From Alopecurus myosuroides (lineage: Eukaryota; Streptophyta; Magnoliopsida; Poales; Poaceae), in the NCBI GenBank assembly GCA_028641055.1, contig CM054060.1, positions 309,986,949-310,050,948 of the forward strand: DNA of 64,000 bases, given 5' to 3'. The translations under genes and the position numbers were made by a program. Under the pieces are notes generated by a model that ran no database searches, had not been told where the DNA came from, and worked only from the letters and a program-made list of their open reading frames with translations. Every line of letters starts with the position of its first letter. Within the stretch, counting starts at the first letter, position 1. Shown one piece after another: positions 33,042-44,488 of this stretch.

Positions 33042-36000
33042 TGTTGGGGTAGAGTGGCAGTACTTCTTGGTTGTCCAGCGAAGACTAGGTTATGTGCCTT
33101 TTTGTAAACCATTTTAAAACAACTCTTTAATTAGCTCCCACGGTGAAAAAGGTCCCGCATTTTCACCATGGACTTTTCATAACACATTTTGTTTGCAAAA
33201 GCATATTTTAAAAGTGTCCACTTAGGGACTCAAGATTATTATCTTAGGCGGTATTTATATACCTTATAGTGGCTATAGGCTTGGTAACACCAAGTTGACT
33301 AAAGGAAAAGTGATAATATACTATATAATATTAATAGTAATAATGATAGTCACTCAATAAAAATAGTTTTGGTAATCAAGTTTTTTTGTAAAATTTCAGA
33401 AGTAGAACATGCATGATAGATAATGATACGTAGTATAACAACAAGCTTTAAGGATGGTTTTCCTTGGTGGAGTTGAGGGTCTTGCTCGTGGTAGAAACAA
33501 GAGTGATAGTAATATCCTCCCGCTCCAACTATCTCTTCCTCGTTTTCTATCGTCGCAAAATAAAAATAATCACACACAATTAGAACTAAACTAAGCAAGA
33601 AATGATACCCAACCACACCATACAACAATCAATCCACAAAAAAAATAACACCCAAGTTCACAAAACAACACTACACAAGCATAAACCCAAAATAACAATA
33701 TTCAATATTATTACTACTACTACTACTATGGTTGAGATATGTCATTTCTCAACAACATGAGATGGAACCAGTGGGTGTTCCGCTAGGTTTTCTAGGTCAT
33801 TTAAGAGGTCCTAAGCATCTGGTCCAACTTGTGGAAAAAAATCCACTAAGAAAAAATACAACTATTTAATCTAGTGAGAAATAACACTATGAAAAAGAAA
33901 CACTAAAACTACACATGCATCTCTAAGAAATAAAGTGCAACCTAATCAGAGGTGAAAAGAATTACTAATCAGTACCAAAGTGGTACCATATCCAATAAAA
34001 CATTTCTAAAAACTTGGATAAACAATCTAGCTACAATTTGCATCAGAAGATTTAATAAAATAAAAACTAGAGAACAATACTATGCACATACTAGTTCCAT
34101 ATATTTCCTAAACATGCACACACTTTCTAACATGCTAGATATGTGAGTAAACAACCTTATAACACTAAGCACAACATCTAAACATGCTAGAAAACAAAAT
34201 AACCCTAGCAAGCAATTATTCTAGAAATAAATCTACACATATTATTTCTAACAGAAAAGTTTAAAATCTTAGATTTGTTGCCAAAATAAATCTATAACTC
34301 TAAAAATCACACCAAGCTAGGGTAACATAGATCTAAGCATAATCTAACAGATCCAGTTGGATTCACCTCAAAAAGTATTTTCAAACAACTTCTAAAAATC
34401 CTAGAATATGCTATTGGACATTTACCAAAGTGGATAGGATTTCCAAATGGTAGGTCACCTTGATGTGAGGTCAAGACCTACTGATATATCTCGTCAAGGG
34501 CTACTGCAAGAATTTTAGTTTGCACAATTTGAACATTCCAACAAAAAGTTATTGCATTTTTACCTTAACAGACAGTGTGTGTGGCACATGTTTTATCATT
34601 TGCAAAATAATGACCCAAATGTAGATCTACAATTTGCATGTGTTCAAGATTTTGTAGATCTACCACAGATAATTTTGATTAATTTTATTTTTGAGTTTAG
34701 CTATTTTTAACACGATTAAAGTAAAGTGCAAGATTCAGTTGATTTTTAAAAAGAAAAGGAAAACAGGTGCGGGTTGTTCTTCTCTCACGGGGGCACGGCC
34801 TGGTAAGGCTGGGCGGCCCAGCTCGCATCCACGGAGCATGGCGCGCGCGTACCGTTTCGGGATTTAAACGTGGTCGTTGATCTCGCGATCAACGGCACAC
34901 AGCCATCGCCTGCCTTCCTCTCTCTTCTCTCTCTCTCTCGTTCGATCGACGCACGGTCGGCGGCGAGAAGCAAGCGATTGCTCACCTAGGGGTCGTGTGA
35001 GTCGGTGGCGCGGGGTCGGGGCGGTGTCACAGGCTCGGGGCAGTGTAGGGGCGGTGAAGATGCGGCGTGGGACGGCCTCAGTCGCTGGCTTGATGCTGCG
35101 GCTCCGCGGCGGCTCCGACGAGGTCTTCGGCGATCCTGCAAGCGAGGGGACACGAACGTGCGTCATGGGTGGCCTTTGGAGGGTGGGGATTGCAGTGGAT
35201 GCAAAGGAGAGGGGCGGGGTTGCCCAAGGCATGCGACTCCCACCTGTGCTCTCCGCGGTGGCCGGCGGCGATTTTCGGTGCTCTGGGCTCACAGCGAGCC
35301 CAGGGCATGCGCGCTCGTGGTTAGGGTGTGAGAGAGGTGAGTGGTGCATGCGGTGGCGAGGTCAGGGCGCTCCCGTGGTTTATATCCGCGGTGGCCACGG
35401 TGTGTGCGCACGGGTGCTCTCGAGCGACAGGGAATGGCTCGGGGGCGTGCCCTGGGCATCCATGTCATGCCTTCCGTCCTTTGGGCGCGTCCAGGGGGTG
35501 TGCTAGGGGTCACTCAAAGCCACAACATCGAGAGAGGGTGAGGGAAAGGGGAAATGGCGACAGTGGCCAGCACAGTGGCACACCTGACTGCAGCCCATGC
35601 CACTGCCCCCCTCTTTTTCACCTCTGAAACTCGCACCTCCCTCTCCTCTCTGGTCAACACAACTCGAATCCAAAGCAAAGAAAATGGAGAGGGATGACTA
35701 GGCTTCTAGAAGGTCCAAGTGGCTCAGCTTAAAAGTTTTTCAAACAAAAGATATGAGCAAAACGATTTGGTGTCATTTACTGGTTTTCTGAATTTTTCAG
35801 AGTCAGTCTAAAAACACAAAATGTGATTCCCTATCATATAGATAACATGAGTGAAAAATAGCTACTTGGCTTATTTTTCAGAAATAAGTTTCTATAGAAA
35901 ACTTAAAAAAAACATTCAATTAGTCTTTTGAAAAATTGTTTTCTTGTTCAAACCAAACCAAATATTATCATTAAGTTGAAAACAACAATTTCACAAAAAT

Positions 36001-36227
36001 TTCGATGAAAGGTCTTGAAAACATCCTGCGGAAAATATCACAGAAATAATAGAAAACACCAGAAAAGATAATAATTGATTTTTGATCAAAGGTTTCTTGC
36101 ATTGCATAGATAATCATGGTTCATTACATAATGTTGGATTACACAAGGGCATTAAAAAGTTTTTGTTGGCTCACAAAAATGGCTTCCCCTCATGTGTTAC
36201 AAGTGACCTAGAAACTGGGGCGTGACA
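33042..36227 (-). mobile_element. Solo LTR, minus orientation, about 3.2 kb
   Basis: The right end reads GGGGCGTGACA, so the element strand starts TGTCACGCCCC as in other long plant Gypsy LTRs. The left end reads TGTTGGGGTAGAG at 33042. ACCCA precedes it (33037-33041) and CCCA follows it (36228-36231), consistent with a 4-bp or a shifted 5-bp duplication. Composition follows the plan of the other LTRs: AT-rich, GC-rich (35640-34790), AT-rich. No primer-binding site or coding region adjoins either end. ORFs in the GC block (34877-35506 and shadows) have no domain. Confidence 0.6.
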
Positions 36228-36970
36228 CCCATGGTGTGATCTATAGGTGATCGTTAGCTTTGTAATCTAGTTGAATAAGTAGATGTTACCCTTCATCTAT
36301 TGTGGTACTCAAGTGTTTTATTAATATCAACTTTGGAGTCACCTTGTCCCGCGGTGTGAAGGTGACAATGTGCACATCGTGTGTGTCTCCTCTATGAATT
36401 CTGGTGTTTGTCTAGTACCTTCTAGGACGCTCAAGTTGACAGTGTGGGGCTAACTAGACATGGGAATGCTTACTTTAAGGAATGTTTTTTGCAGCCCTAC
36501 TCAATGATTAGTGTTCGTCATCCAAACGGAGAGGGTTAAGAGTAGCATAGTGAAGATAAGATATTTAGTTATTCAATTATGTGATCATTGTTGAGAGTGT
36601 CCACTAGTGAAAGTAGGATACCTAGGCCTTGTTTCCAAGCATTGAAACACCGTTTTCCGCATGTTCTGTTACATGTAGCTTGCTGCCATATTTCTTTCAG
36701 ATTGCTATTATTACTTATAACCATCCATATTACTCGCATTTCACTATCTCTTAGCCGAACTAGTGCACCTATATACCTGACAAGTATATTGGGTGTGTTG
36801 GGGACACAAGAGACTTCTTATATCTTAATTGCAAGGTTCCTTGAGAGGGATATCTTTGACCACTACCTCCTCGAGTTCGATAAACCTTGGGTGATCCACT
36901 TAAGGGAAACTTGCTGCTATTCTACAAAGCCCAACACAGTCTACAAGAATAGAAGTGTGCGTAGACATCA
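36228..36970. repeat. Unnamed high-copy-type repeat segment
   Basis: Text such as TCCAAACGGAGAGGGTTAAG and GGGTGATCCACTTAAGGGAA is familiar to me from repetitive Triticeae sequence, probably an LTR whose minus strand begins TGATGTCTACGCACAC at 36970, but I cannot name or verify it. ORF 36588-37094 is not supported as a gene. Confidence 0.4.
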
Positions 36971-37006
36971 ATGGTGCACACACTGTTACCTTTACACCAT
37001 GATCAA

Positions 37007-37060
37007 AAGTTTGACTAGTATAGAAGCTACATGTACACTTATTCGTGGACGGAGGGAGTA
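37007..37060. mobile_element. Right arm of a Stowaway-type MITE, truncated
   Basis: TCGTGGACGGAGGGAG followed by TA is the terminal repeat of a MITE. The left arm that should begin CTCCCTCCGTCC is absent. It sits at the TA of a CTATGCATTTT stretch of the Athila-like LTR. Confidence 0.6.
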
Positions 37061-37078
37061 TGCATTTTACATGCATCA

Positions 37079-39445
37079 ACATCCCCAAGCTTAACCCATG
37101 CTCGTCCTCGAGTATGAAGGTGATAAAACTAAGATGGGTTTTGCATATTGAAACAATCATGGGATATCAAGGAGGATTATTCATGCTACATATAATCAAA
37201 TGATTAATACTAGAAATGAGTAGCAATATACAATTCATGTTGTAAGAAATATCAAATATGCAAGCAAATATGCTTCATGAAAGTTCACAAAGTGTATAAT
37301 GAAATAAAAGCACTATGGACCAAATGCATACACAAAATGAAAAATAAAATCCTATATTGGTCAAAGAATAGCATAATGGAGAATAGAAAATATGGTGGAC
37401 ACTTTGGAGAAAATTGAGTAGAGGTAAAACATGATCAAGTCTTATTTAGCCTCTAAATTATTCAACTAAAATTACTAATTGAAATGTGGTATCCATTGAT
37501 CTAGGACTCTCATTTCCCCTTTATCACTAGCATGTTAAAATTGTGAGTATTGAAGTAATGAGAATGACAAGGTGGTTAAAAGCCTCATGCCCCGTGAGTG
37601 TGAAAACCTACTCCATGATTACTCAACTTAAGATTCCTAATAAGCTTTGTACAATCATAATAAGTATTAATGACATCATAGAGAACCGCAAAGAGGTACC
37701 TCTTACCCCATGACATGGAAACAAGCCCATGTTACAATGACAAGATGAACAAACGGAGTAGACTCATCATCCTTTTTATTTTCATTCACTATTATGCATA
37801 GCTTCTTATTTTATTATAGGATGTGTTGTAGAGTCACTCAAGCTGTAAGTAAATTTCCACCATGATAAAGCATGGCTTGGGTTAGTGGCCCAATGCGTTT
37901 CTCTAGTCATATAGATACTTACTCATCAAAACTTACTATTCCTCTATTTCATTTCGGCATGGCAGGAGTCCAAAAACAAAAGTACATGATATCAACCAAA
38001 TGTAAATTTTTTGTGCAATGTTGAAAGCTTTCCGGTGATACACGTTTATAGCTAGCTCCCAACCACACACTTGTCAAACGCAAAACTTGTGGTTCCCATT
38101 ATTGGATCATGTTTATTAGATGCATAAAAAGTAAAGTGTGCCTTCAAAAGTTCGTGAGAGTCCTATCCCAAGTTCAACCCATGACAATTAATAAAGTGAA
38201 TATCTTAATTTAGAACATAAATAACACAATAACATGGTGAACATACTCGGAATAGCAATGAAGCTAATGGGAAGATATGGTGGACTCACTGGAAATACTT
38301 GGCTAAGGAGTGTTGGAAACAAGTTTTTACTTGTTGGAATTTTTAAATTTTTGGGCTAGCAAGAGGGAGATAGTTGACCAGCTACTATGCATGCATATGT
38401 CCATAGAACTACTCATTTCATTACAAACTAAATAAACCAGCAATTAACATCAAGGACATGAATAAGAGATAGCTCAAGACAACATTATTGCAAATTTCTA
38501 CACATAAAAAGCCTATAAATCATGCAAACATATGTAGCTCTTCAAATCAACCATGGCATCCCTATTCCAAGTCATAATACTAGCATCCAATACATTCCAA
38601 CCCCAAACTCCAGTAGCTCAATCTCATATAAAATGATGGTGGTGGTCTTATCAAAACAAAAATAAAAACAAAAACTAGACGCTTCAAGTCTCTACGATAA
38701 ATGCTTTGCTTAGAAAAACAGAAAGTAGACGTGTGCTAACCAAAAGAGTGTAGATCCAGTGGGGTGTTCATCACATCCCCAAGCTTATGTCTTTAACCAT
38801 TCTTGGATGTCTTGAGGCGCAGCTCCTCTATTCCCTGTGAAAAAACTTCACAAAACATGTTTCTCCCATTCTTTTTCTGTGGGGTGAGATTAGCAAGGAC
38901 AAACAAATCACATGCTTGCTGTGCACAATTCCAAATAAAATGCTGCAGTATATAGACAATAAGGTTCATTTTGTTTTATATTCACTCTCTTGCTTGAAAG
39001 AATCATGGAAATTCGATTCCCAAGCCCAAAGAGTGCGTAAAACAAAAGAAGGCAGAATCTGTCCAGAAAAGCAACAGAAGAAAAACGAACGTTTTTTCCT
39101 AAGCTAGACTCGTCAACAAATTAAGCCAATTTTTGTGCTTACAGAGGACGAAAAGTTGCAGAACATACTAAAAAATTAGTTCAATCCGTCATACCAATAA
39201 AAAACGTAAAATCATACGGTAAGCAGACTCGTGCTGAAACAGAAATTTCATGCACTAGGATAGCAACTTATAAGTCCAAATGGGTTTGACTTGACTCTTT
39301 ATTAAAAACTCCAGAATTAAAACAAAAAAAATAATATCTTGATACAGAAAGAGGACACTAGGAAAATCCAAACAAAAACAACCGGGTTGCCTCCCGTAAA
39401 GCGCTTTCTTTATAGCCATATAGCTAGGCTTTACTTACTTGATAA
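37079..39445 (-). other. Long non-coding 3' part of the Athila-like element
   Basis: About 2.3 kb, AT-rich, no supportable ORF. CATCCCCAAGCTTA occurs twice (37080 and 38775), the first beside the LTR remnant as polypurine tract. GGGTTGCCTCCCGTAAAGCG near 39382 is a word I associate with Athila-like wheat elements. Confidence 0.5.
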
Positions 39446-39826
39446 TCAAGAGGGGTAAAGCTCATGAGGGAGCTTGTTCTTCAGCGTGCCCCTCTTCCTT
39501 GGGAAGTGCTCCATGATTTTCTTGTGAGGGAACTGAAACTTGACATTACCTTCCTTGGAGTCTATGATTTCACCTGTAGTACGAAGAAAAGGTCTACCCA
39601 AAATAATAGGACTAGCGGATTTATCCCCCATATCCATAATAATGAAATCAACGGGTACAAAAGTCATGTGCAATTCAATCATAACATCTTTTACTTGTCC
39701 TATAGCATGTTTAGTAGAGTTCTCAGCAAGGACAAATTCACTTGAGCACTTTTCTAAATTTTCTAGTTCTAGCCATTCATATAATTCTTTAGAGAGTACC
39801 GATACACTAGAACCTAGATCTAACAT
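39446..39826 (-). pseudogene. Athila-like aspartic protease fragment
   Basis: MLDLGSSVSVLSKELYEWLE carries the DLGSS active-site form usual in Athila-type proteases; SASPIILGRPFLRTTGEIID is the conserved ILGRPFL region. It ends at a stop 126 codons in, just before RT should begin. A stop and frame change separate it from the gag part upstream. Confidence 0.8.
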
Positions 39827-39838
39827 AGCATGGTGAAT

Positions 39839-40505
39839 TTATTTTCCAATTGAAACTAGCACCTTGGGGATCCATGCATCCCCAAGCTTAGGAGGTATCA
39901 TGGCCTCATTCTTGTACCTAGCAATTTTTTCTTGCAATACATGATTAGCAATATAAGATCCAAAGCCAGGTTGATTAACATTTATAGTGGGATCACTAGC
40001 AAATTTTTGTAGAGTAGCAATAAGTTCTTGCAAGCTACTTTTTTCTAAATCAAGTAATGGATCCTTAATTTCATTAAGCATCATAATTTCCTCTACTTTA
40101 CTCTCTAATTTAGCTAGCATGCTTGATTCATGAGGACTAATTTCATCTTTGCTAGCAAGATAAGACATATATCGAAGTAAAATATTCAGGGTACTTCACT
40201 ATTTCATTCAAAGTTTCTTCTAAGCTAGTAGGGACATGCTCACTTGTATTCTCAGCAATATGATCAATATTTTCAATAATAGGAGAAGCAATAGTAATAG
40301 AATTCATTCCTACACTAGGTTGTGCTTGTGGCTTTCCTGCTGACATGCTTAATAGAGTTGCTTGATTATCAGCTAATTTTGACAATGCTTTATCTAAATT
40401 CGAAGATTGAAGTTGCAATCCTTTAATATCACTACTAATGGATGCAATAGACTTATTTAACTCATGCATCATAGCATTGTGACTAGCAACTTGTTCCATA
40501 AGCAA
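39839..40505 (-). pseudogene. Athila-like gag, C-terminal parts (two shifted frames)
   Basis: Frame 40505-40152 continues gag with coiled-coil-like text (NSKIASISSDIKG-type heptads, QSSNLDKALSKLADNQATLL). Frame 40168-39839 holds SSMLAKLESKVEEIMMLNEI and MIPPKLGDAWIPKVLVSIG, which leads into the protease. The small overlap and frame change near 40160 mark a frameshift. Confidence 0.7.
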
Positions 40506-41461
40506 TTTATTAGATTCAGAAATTTTACTAGAAGGCTTCCACTTATTTTCATTAGATTTGGATATGGAACAAAAGGTTTATTTGGCACATAAGGAGGTTT
40601 ACTATATGAATTGTAAGCATTACCAAAACCATTGCTACCATAATTCCTAACAAAATTAACATCCACACTTTCAGAATTACTACCAACTAGTTCCTGCAAA
40701 GGCACATTCTCCATATTTTGTTTATTAATAAAAGCAAGAATTGGGTCCATTTTAGAAGACAAATCATTGGTTTCTTCAATTGAGTTTATTTTCTTAGTGG
40801 GATTGGGTGCTCTTTCAGTATTCCATTGACTATAATTTTGCAATATGCTTTCTAATATGCTCTTAGCCTCACCTACAGTTTTACTCATAAAGGCACCTCC
40901 AGCAGCAGAATCAAGTATATTTCTAGACATGTAGTTTAGACCATTATAAAAAGAGTGTAGTATGGTCCATTCATTTACTCCATGTGATGGGCATGTTCTA
41001 AGCATTAATTTAATTCTATCCCATGCCATGGCTACATGTTCATTATCATTTTGCCTAAATGAGAGGATATTGTTCCTATTTTGCAAAATTTTAACGGGAG
41101 GATAATATTTCTTAATGAAAGCTTCTTTTAAATCATCCCAAGACTTTATACTAGCTGTAGGTAGTGAAAGTAACCATTCTTTAGCCTTTCCTGTAAGTGA
41201 AAAAGGAAATAATTTCAGTTTTAAAACACTACTTTCCACATTTTTTAATTTTTGCATATCACATATTTCCATGAAATCATGAAGATGCATAGAGGCATCC
41301 TCCATAGCACTACCACCAAATTGCTCTCTAGTAATTAAATTCAATAAACTAGGACTTACTTCATAGCTTTCAGCTTGTATTTCAGGTGTAGTAATTGGCA
41401 TAGCAATGAATTGGTCATTTGGTGTATTTGTGTAGTCACTTAATTTAGTTCTATCACCCAT
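40469..41461 (-). pseudogene. gag: Athila-like gag, N-terminal part
   Basis: 330 codons from MGDRTKLSDYTNTPNDQFIA. The core ALKLKLFPFSLTGKAKEWLL-type motif is seen as LKLKLFPFSLTGKAKEWLLS, followed by SWDDLKEAFIKKYYPP, NILSFRQNDNEHVAMAWDR and GLNYMSRNILDSAAGGAFM, the standard Athila gag order. The frame shifts near codon 305 (after PYPN) into 40505-40152. Gag builds the particle; this copy could give only a truncated form. Confidence 0.85.
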
Positions 41462-41790
41462 TTTAACAGTTTTTATGTAGTTTTTAATTTTTTATGCAAA
41501 ACAAAAGTAAAGTAACTAGGAAAATTCGAAATACTAAAATAAACTAGATAACTAAATGCAAAACTAAAATGCAAACTAAAATAAAATATGCAAGACAAAA
41601 CAAAAACAAGAACAAAAACAAAACAAAAACAAAAACAAGACAAGAAACAAAACAATCTACTTGAAAGAAGGTGGAGATAGAAAGGACGGTACTCACGTAG
41701 GTGCAACCTCCCCAAGATTAGGTGTTTGCACACCTTCTTGGTGATGAAGACTTCTTGTGAGCTCCCTTGGACAAATCCTTCACCTATGGC

Positions 41791-41808
41791 TCCCCGGCAA
41801 CGGCGCCA
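41791..41808 (-). other. Primer-binding site of the Athila-like element
   Basis: The plus strand is TCCCCGGCAACGGCGCCA, complement of TGGCGCCGTTGCCGGGGA, the tRNA-Asp-type site known from Athila elements. It lies ten bases from the LTR. Confidence 0.88.
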
Positions 41809-41818
41809 GAAAAACGCT

Positions 41819-43513
41819 TGATGGCTAGGTTGAGACTCCAAGTGCAGAGTGTGTAGCTAGTGGCAATCCTTCTTCCCCACGAGGGTGACTCGAGGGTTTA
41901 TATCGAACTCTTGGGGAGCCAGTATTTCAGCAGTTGTCTTTCAAGCTTCCTCCAGGATCCTGCAAAAAGTAGAGAATTTTGTGCCCTCAACCTCACCAAG
42001 TGGTTGTCAAGCACAAGGTGTGAGACTTCTAAATTGCAATGCAAAACTGAAAGTAAATGTGCAATAATTAAATCTACTACTAAATGCAAATGAGAAAATA
42101 AATATGCAATGGATTGTTTTTGTATTTTTGTGATGCAAGTGGTGATGGAGATAATGTAAATTCGAATTGGAGATGCAAGTAAAGTAAAGTGCAAGTAAAG
42201 TAAATTGCAGAAAAGTAACTAGAGTGTTTTCTTATAATTAAAATAGGACCGGGGTTCATGGTTTCACACTTGCATTCTCTCAAATAAAGTGGTAGACGGT
42301 GGACACAAAGAATTACATGTGAGATTACAATAACATCTTTAACATTGAGTACTTTCATATGGGCATCACGTCCTAGCATAGAGATCTCTACGGTCATATT
42401 AATCCCTCTTATACTCCACCAAGATGCGAAATAAATCATAACACCTCGATAATTAAGGAAAAACCAGAGTATAGCTTTAAGCAATGTGACATGAAGTTGA
42501 AGTAAGAACTTGATAGATCTAGTCATGGATATTGATTAGTGTCACTTCAAATCCCCGGTAACAAGGTACTCCTTTTTATCCCTAGTGAGGTAACTATGAA
42601 AGGTTTAACAAAACCTAAGTGGATCGCTGAACTTCTGTCACTTTCACAGCACTAGCCACCCCCCGTTACTCCAACTAATGCACCCATCACCCCACACACG
42701 CTCTCAAGAACTAGATTGATCAAAGCTAGCAAATAAGAACGGGGTACATAAGATACATCTACTCAAATAAGTCAAGAGATACAATGGCAATCTCAGATTC
42801 AATAACTCATAGAAAAGATCCACCACATAGGAATTACAACGGTGCCCGTAATCATGTGAGGCAGCTCACACGGATCTAATTAGTGAAGCACATAGAGAGA
42901 GATACAAGTGCTACTTTCACAAACCATAGCCCTGGGGTGGACTACTCCCTCTTCATGGAGATGACGTTGGAGGGGTAGGAGATCACACCGGCGGCGCCCC
43001 GCCGGAGTTTTCCCCCTCCAATCTGGAACTTCTGGTCTCTGTTTTGGTGTTTCGGTGTTTTGGCGGCGCTCCTCTCCGTGAGGGTACGGGGGACCCTTTT
43101 TATAGTCGGTTTTAGGTCAAGACGGAGTCGGTAAGTCGAAGATGGAAGTAATTGGGTCCACAGGGGCCAAAAGGGGGCCTCTCACGCGGCCAAGGAATCT
43201 GGCCGCGTGGAGGGTCCTCTTTTGGGCCTCCTTGCCCAATTCTCGTGGATCCTTCGCCCGCAAGTCTTCTCCTTCCAAGAAAATGACCCCCACAGATTTT
43301 CAGGTGATTTCGCGGAAGTTTGCCCCCTGAAACGTCAAAAATATAGAAAACGGGGTTTCTGACAGGCGGGGTTAATTCCATAAAAGTTGGGGGACTTTGT
43401 AATTTAACCCCAAAATACTATAAAACATTGAATTATACCCTTATATGATGCAATATGTAATAGAAAACCATGTGAAAATATGCAAAATTCATCTATGCAT
43501 TTTACATGCATCA
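41819..43513 (-). repeat. 5' LTR of the Athila-like element (1.7 kb)
   Basis: Plus-strand ends are TGATGGCTAGG and TTTACATGCATCA, giving TGATG...CATCA termini. On the element strand a TATAAAAAGG box lies at 43104-43095. Confidence 0.8.
43095..43104 (-). promoter_or_regulatory. Athila-like LTR TATA box
   Basis: TATAAAAAGG on the minus strand, about 400 bases into the LTR and just ahead of a GC-richer stretch; position fits the U3/R border. Confidence 0.55.
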
Positions 43514-44147
43514 GGGAGCCTTTGCAAGATTCTGCAAAGAGAAGCAAATCCGGCTAGATGTTGCATCAGTTGCGCATCCAGCCTCCAATGGGCAAGTTGA
43601 AAGAGCAAATGGCATGGTTCTATCTGGAATAAAGCCAAGGCTAATTGAGCCATTACAGCGAACCCCTGGTTGTTGGCTGGACGAATTGCCGGCGGTGTTG
43701 TGGAGTCCAAGGACTACCCCTAACCGATCAACCGGATACACACCATTCTTCCTGGTATATGGAGTTGAGGCCGTGTTGCCCACTGACCTAGAGCATGACT
43801 CACCAAGCGTAACACTCTATACTGAAAAAGAGGCCCGAGATGCTCGAGAAAATGACGTTGACCTGCTAGAAGAAGCAAGAGAGTTAACTATGTCATGTTC
43901 AGCCATTTATCAGCAGAGTCTGAGGCGCTATCATAGCCGGAAAGTAAACCCAAGGGTTTTCCGAGAAGGAGACATGGTTCTTAGGCTCGTGCAGCGCACA
44001 GCCGGGATGCATAAGCTATCGCCTTCGTGGGAAGGGCCCTTTATTGTGAGCAAGGCTCTACACAATGATGCCTACTATCTAGTTGACGCACAGGCACCCC
44101 AGAAGAACAGACCGGATAGAGCAGGAGATGAATCCAAGCGTCCCTAG
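43514..44147 (+). pseudogene. Gypsy integrase C-terminal half
   Basis: Reads FCKEKQIRLDVASVAHPASN, GQVERANG (catalytic Glu kept), DELPAVLWSPRTTPNRSTGY, TPFFLVYGVEAVLPTDLE and a GPY/F-type end (REGDMVLRLVQ; SPSWEGPFIVSK), with a stop at 44147. The zinc-binding region and both Asp of DDE would lie left of 43514 but are replaced by the Athila-like LTR. The apparent ATG (43506) comes from that LTR. It belongs to the element whose 3' LTR begins near 44251. Confidence 0.88.
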
Positions 44148-44250
44148 AATGTAGCTCTACTCCGCCGTTTTCATTCGTGAGCAAACATTGTATGTATTTC
44201 GTCAACCGAGTTAAAATTCTAGTCGGCACTCTGAATTCAAACTCGGGGAC
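44148..44250 (+). other. Spacer and purine tract before the 3' LTR
   Basis: Non-coding DNA ending in AAACTCGGGGAC, a purine-rich tract that would prime second-strand synthesis at the LTR start. Confidence 0.5.
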
Positions 44251-44488
44251 AGTCGCGGGATATTCACGACATACGTTACCAGGGGTAACTTAATACGGGG
44301 CGAATCGACTGTGGTGTTTGGGAGAGGGTTTAGCTCGAGGGAAATCATATCAACTGGCGATCTAAAGGCTCGGGCTGCAATGTCGCCGAGACTCCGATCT
44401 AGGGTTTCAATGACTAGCTCTCGAATACCTAGAATACACGAATATCTCTGTTCTCTTGATCTCTCTTTTCTATGCCCTGGAGGCCGGT
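44251..44488 (+). repeat. 3' LTR of the integrase-bearing Gypsy, left half
   Basis: Starts about at AGTCGCGGGATATTC (a first T of TG appears changed) and runs to the CCGGT target copy at 44484-44488, where the 10.9-kb element is inserted. The right half is 55422-55707. Confidence 0.55.

Larger units (their letters stand above)
37061..43513 (-). mobile_element. Athila-like Gypsy element with gag and protease only, 3' LTR nearly lost
   Basis: On the minus strand: 5' LTR 43513-41819, primer-binding site TGGCGCCGTTGCCGGGGA (41808-41791), gag in three shifted frames, protease, then non-coding DNA with no RT, RNase H or integrase, and a purine tract complementary to CATCCCCAAGCTTAA (37080-37094). 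Only 18 bases of the 3' LTR remain (37061-37078, TGCATTTTACATGCATCA), identical to the right end at 43496-43513. The element lies in the integrase gene of another Gypsy on the right; the left flank does not continue that gene. Confidence 0.8.

Noticed and set aside
34864..35506. ORFs of 161 and 209 codons on both strands of the solo LTR GC-rich block
   Set aside because: Overlapping open frames caused by GC composition; no recognisable domain.
36588..37094. 168-codon plus-strand ORF
   Set aside because: Lies in repeat DNA, crosses the MITE arm and the LTR remnant, and shows no domain.
43506..43513. ATG at 43506 as integrase start
   Set aside because: The ATG belongs to the Athila-like LTR end; the integrase reading continues in frame by chance after the junction.
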